From Hansschlegelia beijingensis (GTDB taxonomy: Bacteria > Pseudomonadota > Alphaproteobacteria > Rhizobiales > Methylopilaceae), in assembly GCF_014196425.1 (NCBI RefSeq), contig NZ_JACIDR010000006.1, positions 1 through 64,000 on the forward strand: a stretch of DNA of 64,000 nucleotides. The letters are read 5' to 3'. Both the position numbers and the translations under genes were made by a program. Shown here piece by piece: positions 16,387 through 27,980 of this stretch. Within the stretch, counting starts at the first letter, position 1. Every line of letters begins with the position of its first letter. The notes under the pieces were generated by a model that was not told the DNA's origin, ran no database searches, and saw nothing but the letters and a program-made list of their open reading frames with translations.

Positions 16387-18570
16387 TCAAAATCTCGCTC
16401 GCACGAAAGCCCGCACGTTCGCGCCCGGCAGAAGGATCTCGTCCTTCTTGAAGGACGCGGAGTTGCGCATGCGCTCGTCGAGAAGGTTGTCGCCAAGAAC
16501 GCCGACTGTGACCGAGCTGATCTTTGTCCGGCGGTCGAATTCACGAGTATAGCTGAACTCCGCCTTCAGGTTGTCGTAACCCGACGTGCGCGTTTCCCGA
16601 TCACCGGTCCTGTTCTGTGCGAAGGCGTGAAGCAGTGCGACGCGGGCGAAGAAACCATCCTGGCTACGCCAGAACAGGCCGCCGCCAAGCCGATGCGGGG
16701 GAATGCGCGGAACGTTCGTCCCGTCGGTGAACTTTGCGCGCGTGAAGTCGTATTGTCCCTCGACTCCGAAGACGTTTCGCCCGAGCGTCACGGCATCGAA
16801 CTGGACGGCGAGCTCCACGCCATAGAACCTCGCGTTCTTCTGCGAGTAGACGCTTTGGTCGAACTCGTCCTCCTCGCCGCATTCATCGAACTCGTGGCCG
16901 CACTTCACGCCGGTCAGGCGACGGTAGATGAACCCGTCGAACCAGGTGTGGTAGGCGCTGGCGTCGAGCCGCAGCGGCCCCTCGGCACGTTTCAGGCCGA
17001 GCTCAAGTGACTTCGCCTTCTCGAGTTTGAGGTTCGGGTCGCCGATCTCGAACAGGCCGGCGGCGTGATGGGAGCCCCGCGAGAAAAGCTCGAGGCCGCT
17101 CGGGGCGCGCTCAACATACTGGCCGGTGAAGCTCGCCACGAAGCCGAGCGGCAGATCCTGGAGCAGGCCGAGGCTGCCGCTCGTCGGCGTGAAACTCCGC
17201 TGCGCGTTCCGATTAACTGGATCGGTCCCGTCCGGAACGAGCCCCGGATAGATAGTTGCGGCGCCGTCGACGCCGACATGCTCGATGCGGCCGGCGGCCT
17301 GGAACTTCAGGCCGTTGCCGAAGTCGATCTGCTCGAACACATAGGCGGCGATCGTCTTCGTGTCCGTCGGCGCGATCAGCCCTGCGCCTTCGCCCGATGT
17401 CTTCAGTTTGCCGCGTCCAGCCTGAACGCCGAAGGCGCCCGTCAGACTGCCGAAGGACAGGGCGGCCGGCGCATGCTGAAGCTCAATGCGGGTTTCGGCC
17501 GCGCGCTTCTTGAAGACGCCATGGACCACGTCCTCGCGAGCCTCGTGGCCGTGGTCATGGTCATGATCATGATCGTCTTCGTGCGCGTGCTCCTCCTCGA
17601 AACCGAGCTCGCGGTGCTTGTAGCGCGAGGCGTTGACCCAGAAGCGCACAGCCGAGAAGGGGCCGTCAGTGAAACGGTATTCGCCCTGCGCTTGTATCTT
17701 GTCCTGCTCCGGATCGAGCCGCGAGTTGAGCTCGGCCTGCTCGCCGCCGGGGATGTGGTAGAAACTGTCGAAGCGGCTGTAGGACAGCCCGACATAGCCC
17801 TGCTCGAAGACCTTCGAGAAGCCGACGGACCCGCCAGTCGAGCGCGCCGAGGAGTTGGCTTGCCGCCCGTCCGGCGTGTCGTAGTTTCCAGCCCTCGTGG
17901 CGAAGCCGTCGGCGTGAAACAGGAAGCCGTTCTGGCCCGCGTCGATCCGCGCAGCGGCTGTGCGCCCCCTGTCGACCGACGACAGGCCGGCGATCGCCTC
18001 CGCCGAGAAGCCGCCCGGCGGCTCAAATTGCGGAATCCGGTCGTTTTCGACGCTCACCACGCCGCCGATCGCCGAAGACCCGTAGCGCAGCGTCGCGGGG
18101 CCGCGGATCACCTCGATCTGGTCGGCGGAGAGCGGGCTCACCGGAACCGCGTGGTCCTCGCCCAGCGCCGACACATCGTGCACGCCAAGCCCGTTCTCGA
18201 TGATCTGGACGCGCTGTCCCTCAAGCCCGCGGATGATCGGCCTGTCGGCCCCGGGCGCGAAGGTCGTGCCGGAAAGGCCCGGCCTGTCTCGCAGGGCGCC
18301 GCCGAGCGTCGAGGGCTGATTGCGCGTGATCTCGTCACGCGGCGCCACGGTCACGGGCGCGAAGACGTCGGCGGCGACCGGCAGGACGCCATTTAGATCC
18401 GGCGGCGGCCCGGCCGGTCTGTCCACGGAGATAATCGGACTTGGTCCCGTGACGGTGATCTCCTCAAGTTCCATGGCCTGCTGAGCGGACGCCCCTCCGC
18501 CTGTCGTCAGGACGAGCGCTCCCGCTGCGAGAAGGCACGCCTTCACGCCCGTTCCTTGCCTCGACTGCAT
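16387..18570 (-). CDS. TonB-dependent outer-membrane receptor, ZnuD-like (zinc uptake)
   Basis: The product is 727 residues, a normal receptor length. An N-terminal signal peptide (VKACLLAAGALVLTTGGGASAQQ) precedes the TonB box-like LEEITVTGPSP. The plug domain carries TLGGALRDRPGLSGTTFAPGA, RPIIRGLEGQRVQIIENGLG and VIRGPATLRYGSSAIGGVV. The beta-barrel ends in an aromatic C-terminus (VRAFVRARF). A surface-loop-like stretch around residues 320-350 alternates His with Asp/Glu (HAHEDD, HDHDHDHGHE), a metal-binding feature of ZnuD-type zinc receptors. Upstream at 18655-18678 is a Zur-like palindrome. Together these point to zinc import into the periplasm, powered by TonB. Cobalt or another metal remains possible. 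Confidence 0.87.
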   Translation of the reverse strand: MQSRQGTGVKACLLAAGALVLTTGGGASAQQAMELEEITVTGPSPIISVDRPAGPPPDLNGVLPVAADVFAPVTVAPRDEITRNQPSTLGGALRDRPGLSGTTFAPGADRPIIRGLEGQRVQIIENGLGVHDVSALGEDHAVPVSPLSADQIEVIRGPATLRYGSSAIGGVVSVENDRIPQFEPPGGFSAEAIAGLSSVDRGRTAAARIDAGQNGFLFHADGFATRAGNYDTPDGRQANSSARSTGGSVGFSKVFEQGYVGLSYSRFDSFYHIPGGEQAELNSRLDPEQDKIQAQGEYRFTDGPFSAVRFWVNASRYKHRELGFEEEHAHEDDHDHDHDHGHEAREDVVHGVFKKRAAETRIELQHAPAALSFGSLTGAFGVQAGRGKLKTSGEGAGLIAPTDTKTIAAYVFEQIDFGNGLKFQAAGRIEHVGVDGAATIYPGLVPDGTDPVNRNAQRSFTPTSGSLGLLQDLPLGFVASFTGQYVERAPSGLELFSRGSHHAAGLFEIGDPNLKLEKAKSLELGLKRAEGPLRLDASAYHTWFDGFIYRRLTGVKCGHEFDECGEEDEFDQSVYSQKNARFYGVELAVQFDAVTLGRNVFGVEGQYDFTRAKFTDGTNVPRIPPHRLGGGLFWRSQDGFFARVALLHAFAQNRTGDRETRTSGYDNLKAEFSYTREFDRRTKISSVTVGVLGDNLLDERMRNSASFKKDEILLPGANVRAFVRARF

Positions 18571-18595
18571 GATGATCTAACCCCCGTTGACGCAC

Positions 18596-18632
18596 CGGCT
18601 GACGGGCGATCGCGCCGATCGCCCGTCAGCCG
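18596..18632 (-). promoter_or_regulatory. 17-bp perfect hairpin in the leader of the TonB receptor gene
   Basis: CGGCTGACGGGCGATCG at 18596-18612 is an exact reverse complement of 18616-18632, with a three-base loop. It lies between the Zur-like box and the receptor ATG at 18570, about 25 bases upstream of the start, so it should be in the mRNA leader. No T-run follows on the minus strand, so it is not a standard terminator. It may protect the mRNA or control access to the ribosome site. Confidence 0.6.
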
Positions 18633-18654
18633 AATTCAACGCGGCTCCTAACAT

Positions 18655-18678
18655 GATGTAATGTTATAACGTAACATC
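18655..18678 (-). promoter_or_regulatory. Zur-type operator palindrome
   Basis: The 24-base segment reads GATGTAATGTTATAAC then GTAACATC. It is symmetric at all but two base pairs, with the TGTTATAAC core typical of alphaproteobacterial Zur boxes. It lies 85 bases upstream of the ZnuD-like receptor ATG, where a Fur-family repressor would block the promoter. Binding by Zur is inferred from the motif and from the gene it precedes. Confidence 0.75.
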
Positions 18679-18723
18679 TCCCGAGCCGGCTCTCGCAGAC
18701 TGTCTCCTTCCTGCAACAGCAGC

Positions 18724-19233
18724 CTAGGCCGCCGCGCCGCGGTCGCGCGCCTTGGACGGCAGCGCGTTGAAGTCCGCGGTCGTTCGCGGGTCGAGGCTCG
18801 AGGCCGGCTTGTCGAGCAGGAGGACCGGAGCCCCGCAGAAGCGCCGCCGCGACTGCAACCTTCTGCCGCATGCCCTTGGAGAACCCGCGGAGGCGGCGGT
18901 CCCGCGTCGCCCCGCATCGGACGGCCGCAACACCGAGTCGCCGTTCGGGGGCGCGCCCGCCAGCGCGAGCAGATAGTCCGCGTCCGCGCGGGCGCTCAGA
19001 TGCTCGCAGAACCCGACGTTCTCGGCGAGATAGGCGATCTTGCGCCTAGCGACCCCGGGTTCGGCGCCGAGATTGATCCCACAGACCGGGACCTTCCCGG
19101 CCTGCGCGCGCCCGAAGCGAGCAGGCCCGGCGAGGTGGTCGACTTCCCGCCGCCGCTTCCGCGGAGCCGTGACGCCGCCCGCCGCCGACAGGGTCCGGCC
19201 TCGCAAGACCGGCTGCGCCTCGGAGGACGGCAT
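18724..19233 (-). pseudogene. Decayed ABC transporter ATP-binding protein (NosF-like)
   Basis: Pieces of an ABC ATPase are spread over two minus-strand frames. In one frame, KIAYLAENVGFCEHLSARAD resembles the YLPENV..LT region of NosF/CcmA-type ATPases, and LLLDKPASSLDPRTTADFN matches Walker B plus D-loop, with the catalytic Glu changed to Lys. Between them, in another frame, comes DRRLRGFSKGMRQKVAVAAALL, the signature region. At least two shifts are needed (around 18890-18920 and 18838), and the Walker A region is not recognisable. The gene is therefore dead. It sits immediately upstream of the Zur-like box. It probably once served an export or metal-related transporter. Confidence 0.75.
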
Positions 19234-19493
19234 TCACGTCTTGCAGAGGGATCTATGGCATTTCGGACGATCTGGACGCCCGATGGTGCTCTTTGGCCAA
19301 TAGCACAGCGGTTCGGGATTTCCTTGGCGTGGCCGGCCCTCCCGCAACCGCGTCAGCCCGGATTGGACATGAACCGGACATCGGTGACCGGAAGCCGCCA
19401 AGCTTCCCCGCTTGGCGCAGCCGTGACGTTCTCTGCGGAACAATGAGCGCCACGATTCATTGAGCCCTCGTTCAGTCTCAGACGAGGTCCGAC

Positions 19494-19670
19494 ATGACAA
19501 ACACTCCTCCCGGTCACGGCGGTCAGGAGCCCGGGCTCACCCGCAGTGAACAGAAGACAAATCGAGGCGTGCTAAAGATCCTGATCGCGCTGCTCGTCAT
19601 CGGCGTCGTCGCGGCGATCATCTATTACGGCTATGTCCAGCCTCAGGCGATCGAGGGCAAGCTTCTCTGA
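19494..19670 (+). CDS. Small single-span membrane protein, 58 residues
   Basis: The ATG at 19494 follows GAGGTCCGAC. A polar N-terminus (MTNTPPGHGGQEPGLTRSEQ) is followed by a single hydrophobic helix, VLKILIALLVIGVVAAIIYY, and a short tail, GYVQPQAIEGKLL. It resembles the many unnamed tail-anchored or bitopic miniproteins of Rhizobiales. Nothing in the surroundings indicates its role. Confidence 0.6.
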   Translation: MTNTPPGHGGQEPGLTRSEQKTNRGVLKILIALLVIGVVAAIIYYGYVQPQAIEGKLL

Positions 19671-19937
19671 CCCTGGCCGACAAGACAGGGAGCGGCGGTT
19701 GGAGCCCGCCGCACTTCCCCGCCAGTCTCCTCGCGATGCCGCTCCAACAACTGCCGGAGTTCGTCGGCCCCCTCGGACGTGCTCATCTGCCGAGGGCGCG
19801 ACGGGATTTGCTTCTCGCCGTGAGCGATGTCCTTCAGCGTGTCGAGGAAGAGGCGCCTCTTCGCGACGATGGATTCTGCGAGAACAAAACGGGAGCAATG
19901 GCCGATGAAGAAGGACGGCCGCGGCCCGCCGTGGTCA
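19643..19937 (-). pseudogene. Possible remnant of a small gene lacking a start codon
   Basis: One minus-strand frame reads HCSRFVLAESIVAKRRLF, LDTLKDIAHGEKQIPSRP and TSEGADELRQLLERHREE, more protein-like than the other frames here. There is no in-frame ATG, GTG or TTG before the first recognisable part. An ATG in another frame at about 19938 (MTTAGRGRPS) would join it by a single shift. It could be a frameshifted small gene or chance. It overlaps the tail of the small membrane-protein gene on the other strand. Confidence 0.25.
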
Positions 19938-20093
19938 TGACGAGACTCGGCCCGCGGCGCCCGCGACCGTGTTAGCGATCGTCGCGCCGCCCGCGCTCGC
20001 GGCGCTCATCTGGTGGCGCTTGGGGTGGAGCTGCCCGCCGTTTGAGGCGGCACGGGTTTGTGACTACCTTCGCCGGACTTCTGCCGGGGCGCC

Positions 20094-21083
20094 ATGATGA
20101 ACGTTGAAGACCTCTATCGCATTCTCCGGACCAGCCACGTTCAGGCCCAGGGCATCGTCGACACGATCCCTGATCCGCTCCTGGTGCTCGACGAGAGCCT
20201 CCGGGTGCAGAACGCCAGCCGTTCGTTCTTCGAGACGTTCCGCGTCGACCGGTATGAGACCATCGGCCAGCAGCTCTTCACGCTGGGGAACGGCCAGTGG
20301 GACATCCCTGAGCTGCGTTCGCTCCTTCAAGACGTGATCCCGAGGAGCGTTGCGGTGGTGAACTTCCGGGTTGAGCACGACTTTCCGAGTCTCGGCCCCA
20401 GAACCATGCTCCTGACGGCGCGGACGCTGTTCCATCCGGACAACGCCGGTCACTTGCTGCTGCTCTCGATCGTGGACGTGACGGATCAGGCTCGGCGTGA
20501 CGTAGCCAAGGACATGCTGTTCGGCGAGCTCCGCCACCGCATGAAGAACCTGTTGAGCGTCGCGCACTCGATGGCGCGGCTCACGCCGGTGGAGGACCGA
20601 TCAGCGGAGGAATACCGCGAGGCTTTCCTGGGCCGCTTCGCCGCTCTCATCGCGGCGCAGGATATTGCGTTTGCCGAAGACAGCGCGGGTGACCTGAAGA
20701 CCTTGACGGAGCGCGTCCTCGCCCCTTTCTCGGGTGAAGGCCACGGGCTTGTTATTGAGCCGGGCGAGCCGGTCGAACTGACCCCCAAGAGCCTCACGTC
20801 GTTGTCCCTCGTTTTCAACGAGCTGGCGACCAACGCCGCAAAATACGGCGCGCTATCGGCGGCCGGCGGTCGCGTGTCGGTCAGCTGGCGCATCGAGGAT
20901 GGCGAGCGCCTGCGGATCACCTGGGCGGAGAGCGGGGGACCGGCTGTGGTCTCCCCCGATAGAAAAGGCTATGGGTCCGAGCTCATCCGAACGGCGATCT
21001 CCTACACGCTGCATGGGCAGCTGGGACAGGAGTACGCCAGCGACGGTTATCGAGCCGAGATCGCCGTCCCACTGGTGGAGTGA
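20094..21083 (+). CDS. HWE-type sensor histidine kinase with N-terminal PAS-like domain
   Basis: The 329-residue protein begins with a PAS-like segment (VDTIPDPLLVLDESLRVQNAS) and has no membrane helix, so it is a soluble sensor. The dimerisation/phosphoacceptor region is FGELRHRMKNLLSVAHSMAR with His at about 147. The ATP-binding part has LVFNELATNAAKYGAL (N box with the HWE-family spacing) and LRITWAESGGP, which supplies the W-x-E of HWE kinases, then GYGSELIRTAI. HWE kinases are common in Rhizobiales and act in light, general-stress or chemosensory signalling. The receiver gene 25 bases downstream is the likely partner. The input signal is unknown. Confidence 0.87.
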   Translation: MMNVEDLYRILRTSHVQAQGIVDTIPDPLLVLDESLRVQNASRSFFETFRVDRYETIGQQLFTLGNGQWDIPELRSLLQDVIPRSVAVVNFRVEHDFPSLGPRTMLLTARTLFHPDNAGHLLLLSIVDVTDQARRDVAKDMLFGELRHRMKNLLSVAHSMARLTPVEDRSAEEYREAFLGRFAALIAAQDIAFAEDSAGDLKTLTERVLAPFSGEGHGLVIEPGEPVELTPKSLTSLSLVFNELATNAAKYGALSAAGGRVSVSWRIEDGERLRITWAESGGPAVVSPDRKGYGSELIRTAISYTLHGQLGQEYASDGYRAEIAVPLVE

Positions 21084-21108
21084 ACTCCCTCCAAGATGAA
21101 GGGACGCC

Positions 21109-21477
21109 GTGCAGAGAACCGTGCTGATCGTGGAGGACGAGTTCCTCATCGCCATGCACCTGCAGCGGCTGCTCGAGGAGCACGGCTGGCGCGTAATCGG
21201 TCCGGTGGCGACGGTCCGGGCGGCGCTTCGGCTCCTGGAGGAGAAACTCCCGGACGTTGCGCTCCTTGACGTGAACCTCGGCCGTGAGATGGTCACTCCC
21301 GTTGCTGAAGCGCTCAGAGCGCGATCCGTGCCTTTCGCCATTGCGAGCGCGTATGAGCGGCCGGAGCGGTTCGCCGGCGAAGTGCTGGCGGGGGCGGTAA
21401 ATGTCGGAAAGCCGGCGGTTGAGCGCCGTTTATTGGCTGCTTTGCGGCAGTTGATCGACCGGGAGCCGGTAGGCTGA
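21109..21477 (+). CDS. Single-domain response regulator
   Basis: The product is a 122-residue stand-alone receiver starting at GTG after GGGACGCC. Visible features are the acidic pair in VLIVEDEFLIAMHL, the phosphoacceptor Asp at about 54 in ALLDVNLG, Ser in FAIASAYERP at the Thr/Ser switch position, and the conserved Lys at about 101 in VGKPAVE. There is no output domain. Paired with the HWE kinase just upstream, it probably passes phosphate to another partner or acts as a sink, as similar receivers do in Rhizobiales. Confidence 0.87.
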   Translation: MQRTVLIVEDEFLIAMHLQRLLEEHGWRVIGPVATVRAALRLLEEKLPDVALLDVNLGREMVTPVAEALRARSVPFAIASAYERPERFAGEVLAGAVNVGKPAVERRLLAALRQLIDREPVG

Positions 21478-21556
21478 AACGACGAAACGACCCGTCAGGC
21501 CGAATCTCCCAGTTGGTGTTTTTGCGAGCCAGGAGCGGCCGTACGCTCAGTCGGCC

Positions 21557-21763
21557 CTAATACATCAACCGTCGCAGCGCCTCAGCTTCGTCGCGAGGCG
21601 CGTTGATGACCGCCCGCAGGACAAGGGCGCGGCGAAGATGGACCGCCCCATTGGAGGCCGCCCGTTGAGCGGCGGCAGCGTCAACCTCCTGATTCAACAG
21701 GCTGACGCGTTCGTCGATATGGCTCTCGATCTCAGCGAGCTTGGCTTTGACGGTCGCAGGCAT
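21557..21763 (-). CDS. Possible small helical protein, 68 residues
   Basis: From the ATG at 21763 the frame gives MPATVKAKLAEIESHIDE, RVSLLNQEVDAAAAQRAAS and VINAPRDEAEALRRLMY, with clear helical periodicity. There is no ribosome site. The frame continues protein-like upstream (EPKDSSVPSNG) without a start codon, so the true start may be lost or non-standard. It might be a remnant. Confidence 0.35.
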   Translation of the reverse strand: MPATVKAKLAEIESHIDERVSLLNQEVDAAAAQRAASNGAVHLRRALVLRAVINAPRDEAEALRRLMY

Positions 21764-22424
21764 GCCGTTTGAAGGAACGGAGCTGTCCTTCGGTTCCTGC
21801 GCTGGCGTGGCATGAGGCTCCAGGCTGTGGCGCCGGCCGCACAGGCAGGGCCATTCCTCGGTTCGAACCGAGCGCCGCCGGCCTGGCGCTCGACGGGGTG
21901 GTCCGCGCGGAGGCGAGCTGGAGCGGCGACCTTGCAGCGCTGTCGGTTCTCGACCCACTCGCAGCGCCAGCCGGCGCGGCGCTTCCGAACCCGGACGTAA
22001 ACGAGAAAGCCCGCCGTCTTCTCGAGACGGCGGGCCCTGGCTCAGGATGTGAAAGAGGTGGGGACGCTTTCCCTGAGCGCCGGTCTGATACCTCAACGAG
22101 CGGGCATGTGGCGTTGCGTTATCAAAGTGAGCAAGTGCGGCAGGGCACTGCGACGTGGCCAGCAGGTGCGGCGCCGGAATGGCTCGAACACGATCATGCC
22201 GAAGTCGGCGATCTCGAGCTGCGCGCAGATTTCAGCGGCGGTGGACGGTCCGGCTTGCCGAACGTGCCATGACGCGCTGCGCTGGCACTTCGCGAGCGCC
22301 CCCCGCTCAGGCCGCGACCAGCGCCGCGCGCGTGCCGCCAAATTCCGCTTTGATCCCTCGACCGCCATGCCCGCGACCCGCCTCATGAACCGCTCCGGAT
22401 TCTCCGGAGGCCGATTCGTTTGAG
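21764..22424. other. Accessory intergenic stretch, probably debris
   Basis: No intact gene is seen. A minus-strand frame ending at 22093 contains STAAEICAQLEIADFGMIVF and is open back into the IS3 remnant, but has no convincing start. The stretch also contains short Arg-rich frames on both strands. The neighbouring transposase fragment and poor coding character suggest decayed mobile DNA. Confidence 0.35.
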
Positions 22425-22636
22425 TCACGCCGCGATAGCCGGCTCGCTCCGCATTGCGTAGTAGCGCTCTTCTGCTTCGGCTGGCGGGATTTTGCCGATG
22501 GGTTCGAGCAGCCGCCGACTGTTGAACCAGTCCACCCATTCCGCGTCGCGAACTCGACGGACCGCCAGGGTCCACGCCGGTGGACCACCTCGGCTTTGTG
22601 GAGGCCGTTGATCGTCTCTGCTGTCGCCGGCCGCAT
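22425..22636 (-). mobile_element. IS3-family transposase remnant (C-terminal end of OrfB)
   Basis: Two minus-strand frames give the last part of an IS3-type integrase. ETINGLHKAEVVHRRGPWRS lies in one frame and EWVDWFNSRRLLEPIGKIPP, then AEAEERYYAMR, in another, ending with a stop at 22425. Together they match the terminal Glu-containing region of IS3 OrfB. The shift falls near 22560. The catalytic DDE core, orfA and inverted ends are missing, so this is a non-functional scar. It lies about 100 bases from the 3' end of tRNA-Asp, a typical landing zone for mobile DNA. Confidence 0.8.
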
Positions 22637-22703
22637 GAAGCGCCGGGATCGGAACGAATGATGTGCAAGTCGGAGTTACGCGGCTCCAAAAGTTGGAACC
22701 GGC

Positions 22704-22729
22704 TCTCGGAGTTCTGTCCAACTCCGAGA
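22704..22729 (-). terminator. Hairpin beyond the tRNA-Asp 3' end
   Basis: A perfect 10-bp stem (TCTCGGAGTT with AACTCCGAGA) and loop CTGTCC lie six bases past the CCA end of tRNA-Asp in the direction of transcription. The tRNA's own downstream sequence TTATT precedes the stem. It probably ends tRNA transcription. A compensated variant of the same hairpin occurs at 16303-16330. Confidence 0.5.
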
Positions 22730-22734
22730 AATAA

Positions 22735-22811
<77 letters not shown>

Positions 22812-22979
22812 GAAACGGGCGAGCCCGTTGCGTGCGGCGGTTGGTAAGGGACCAGGCTGGGCGTGTCAAGCGGTCATCGCCGCTTGCCGCCTCCTTGTCC
22901 CCAGGGCGGCCGCCGCCGCCCTAAGATATTGAAAGACCGGATCTTCCGGTCTTATCGCGCATGGGGCGCACGGGCCCCA

Positions 22980-23055
22980 TGGTGGGCGGTGACGGGCTCG
23001 AACCGCCGACCCTCTCGGTGTAAACGAGATGCTCTACCAGCTGAGCTAACCGCCC
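22980..23055 (-). tRNA. tRNA-Val (TAC)
   Basis: The 76-base minus-strand gene starts GGGCGGTTAGCTCAGC and ends ACCGCCC-A-CCA. The anticodon arm TCTCG-TTTACAC-CGAGA gives anticodon TAC, and the T-arm contains GGTTCGAGCCC. CCA is encoded. It lies 168 bases upstream of the tRNA-Asp gene in the same direction, so the two may be transcribed together. Confidence 0.95.
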
Positions 23056-23121
23056 GATGGGCGCATGCTGCGCACCCGCCGCGAGGGCGGGTCGCGTCGG
23101 GCCGGGACGCTCTGATGAACG

Positions 23122-23137
23122 CCCCGCCCGAGCGGGG
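23122..23137 (-). terminator. Probable terminator of the HU gene
   Basis: Right after the HU stop codon (minus strand), a 6-bp stem CCCCGC/GCGGGG with a 4-base loop is followed by CGTTCATC. The stem is short and the T-run poor, so termination strength is uncertain. Confidence 0.4.
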
Positions 23138-23138
23138 A

Positions 23139-23414
23139 TCAGCCGTTGACGGCGTCCTTGAGAGCCTGGCCGGCCTTGAACTTCGGCGTGTTCGACTCAG
23201 GGATCTTGATGGTTTCGCCGGTGCGCAGGTTGCGGCCGACGCCGGCGGCGCGCTTCACCACCGCGAAGGTCCCAAAGCCCACGAGGCGGACTTCCTCGCC
23301 CTTCTTGAGAGCCGCGATGACGGCGTCGAAGGTCGCGTCGACGGCTTTCGCCGCATCCAGCTTCGAGAGGCCGGACGTCTCGGCGACTTCGGCGATCAGA
23401 TCGGACTTGTTCAT
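23139..23414 (-). CDS. hup: DNA-binding protein HU
   Basis: HU is a small histone-like dimer that bends and compacts DNA. The 91-residue product shows the full family pattern: MNKSDLIAEVAETSGLSK, AVDATFDAVIAALKKGEEV, RLVGFGTFAVVKRAAGVGRN with the beta-arm, and the DNA-intercalating-arm region TGETIKIPESNTPKFKAGQA. I start at the ATG at 23414, which has GGAGAGAACG in front; an upstream in-frame ATG would add MERT and overlap that site. The gene is downstream of lon in the same direction but separated from it by a strong terminator. This lon-hup order is common in proteobacteria. Confidence 0.96.
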   Translation of the reverse strand: MNKSDLIAEVAETSGLSKLDAAKAVDATFDAVIAALKKGEEVRLVGFGTFAVVKRAAGVGRNLRTGETIKIPESNTPKFKAGQALKDAVNG

Positions 23415-23565
23415 CGTTCTCTCCATTGAGCGACGACGGGACTCGGCGGGTGGCGCCGGCCCCGGAAAGAGGCGCGCACCCTTGATCGAAAAAGCAGCGG
23501 TGGCAAGGGATGGAACCCGAAAAAACGGTGAGATTCGAGCCTTTCGGGCGCGTCGAAACGACCAA

Positions 23566-23594
23566 AAAGGCCCGGGACGGGGTCCCGGGCCTTT
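23566..23594 (-). terminator. Rho-independent terminator after lon
   Basis: A 12-bp perfect stem, AAAGGCCCGGGA with TCCCGGGCCTTT, and a 5-base loop lie about 50 bases past the lon stop. On the minus strand it is followed by TTTTT (AAAAA at 23564-23568), giving a strong intrinsic terminator between lon and hup. Confidence 0.85.
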
Positions 23595-23643
23595 CTTGTG
23601 TCACGCAGCGTGAAAGACGTGCCAGATTGGCACGCCCCTTTGA

Positions 23644-26076
<2,433 letters not shown>

Positions 26077-26223
26077 ACTCTGATCCTTTCAACGACGCGC
26101 GCCGGGGAGGACGGCGGCGCCTTGCGCGGCGCGGACTTGTCGCGGCCCATCTGGCCCCGCGACGTCCGCCCTTGGGGGGTGCGCCGAACACCAAGCGGAC
26201 TCGGAGGTCGCGGCGCGTTGTCG

Positions 26224-26255
26224 ATTAGGTGGCCCCCACCCCGGGGGGTGTCAAG
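26224..26255 (-). promoter_or_regulatory. Candidate lon promoter (heat-shock-like)
   Basis: On the minus strand CTTGACA (26255-26249) is followed, after a GC-rich spacer, by CCACCTAAT near 26232-26224. The -35 resembles both vegetative TTGACA and heat-shock CTTGA elements; the -10 is imperfect. Lon is heat-inducible in many proteobacteria, which fits. The remainder of the 424-base gap between lon and clpX holds only the clpX terminator. Confidence 0.4.
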
Positions 26256-26443
26256 AAGACCTTCCGCACGCTTCGCCGCGGCGCGGCGCCGCCTCGCGGA
26301 TACGGCGCGACCCGGAGGCTCCAGCGGGCCGCACGGGCGCCCTCCCCCTTCGCGGAGCGGCTCCAGCCCCGCGCCCGGACGGGGGCGCAGCACAGGGGGG
26401 CTCTCCCCCGGCGGAAGCCGCCCGGAGCCGCCTGCGACAAACA

Positions 26444-26475
26444 AAAGCGCCCGCGGGAGGACCCGCGGGCGCTTT
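26444..26475 (-). terminator. Strong terminator after clpX
   Basis: A perfect 14-bp stem (AAAGCGCCCGCGGG with CCCGCGGGCGCTTT) and a 4-base loop are followed on the minus strand by TTTTGTTTG. This separates clpX from lon transcription. Confidence 0.88.
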
Positions 26476-26500
26476 GCGAACCGTTCCGGCCTGGCCGAGG

Positions 26501-27766
<1,266 letters not shown>

Positions 27767-27980
27767 CTCAATAGTCCCTTTCGGGTCGATGTCGCCGCAC
27801 TGAGTCGCGTCGCTCCATCAATGACGTGATATGCCGACCGATCTTAACCAATCGGCGCCGTCACGTAGGAACGCCGCCAGCGCGACGCAACGCCGTGGTG
27901 CGATGATAGGCTATTGTGCGTGCGCAGCAACAGCCCGCCGCCGCGACCGAATGCCGAAGATGGCTGACGATGTGTTTTCG

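Noticed and set aside
16071-16451. Plus-strand frame overlapping the receptor end
   Set aside because: Arg/Pro-rich composition typical of antisense frames in GC-rich DNA, and it overlaps the C-terminal beta-strand of the TonB receptor.
22093-22388. Minus-strand frame containing STAAEICAQLEIADFG
   Set aside because: Possibly a remnant, but its start would lie in the IS3 scar and the upstream part is not protein-like.
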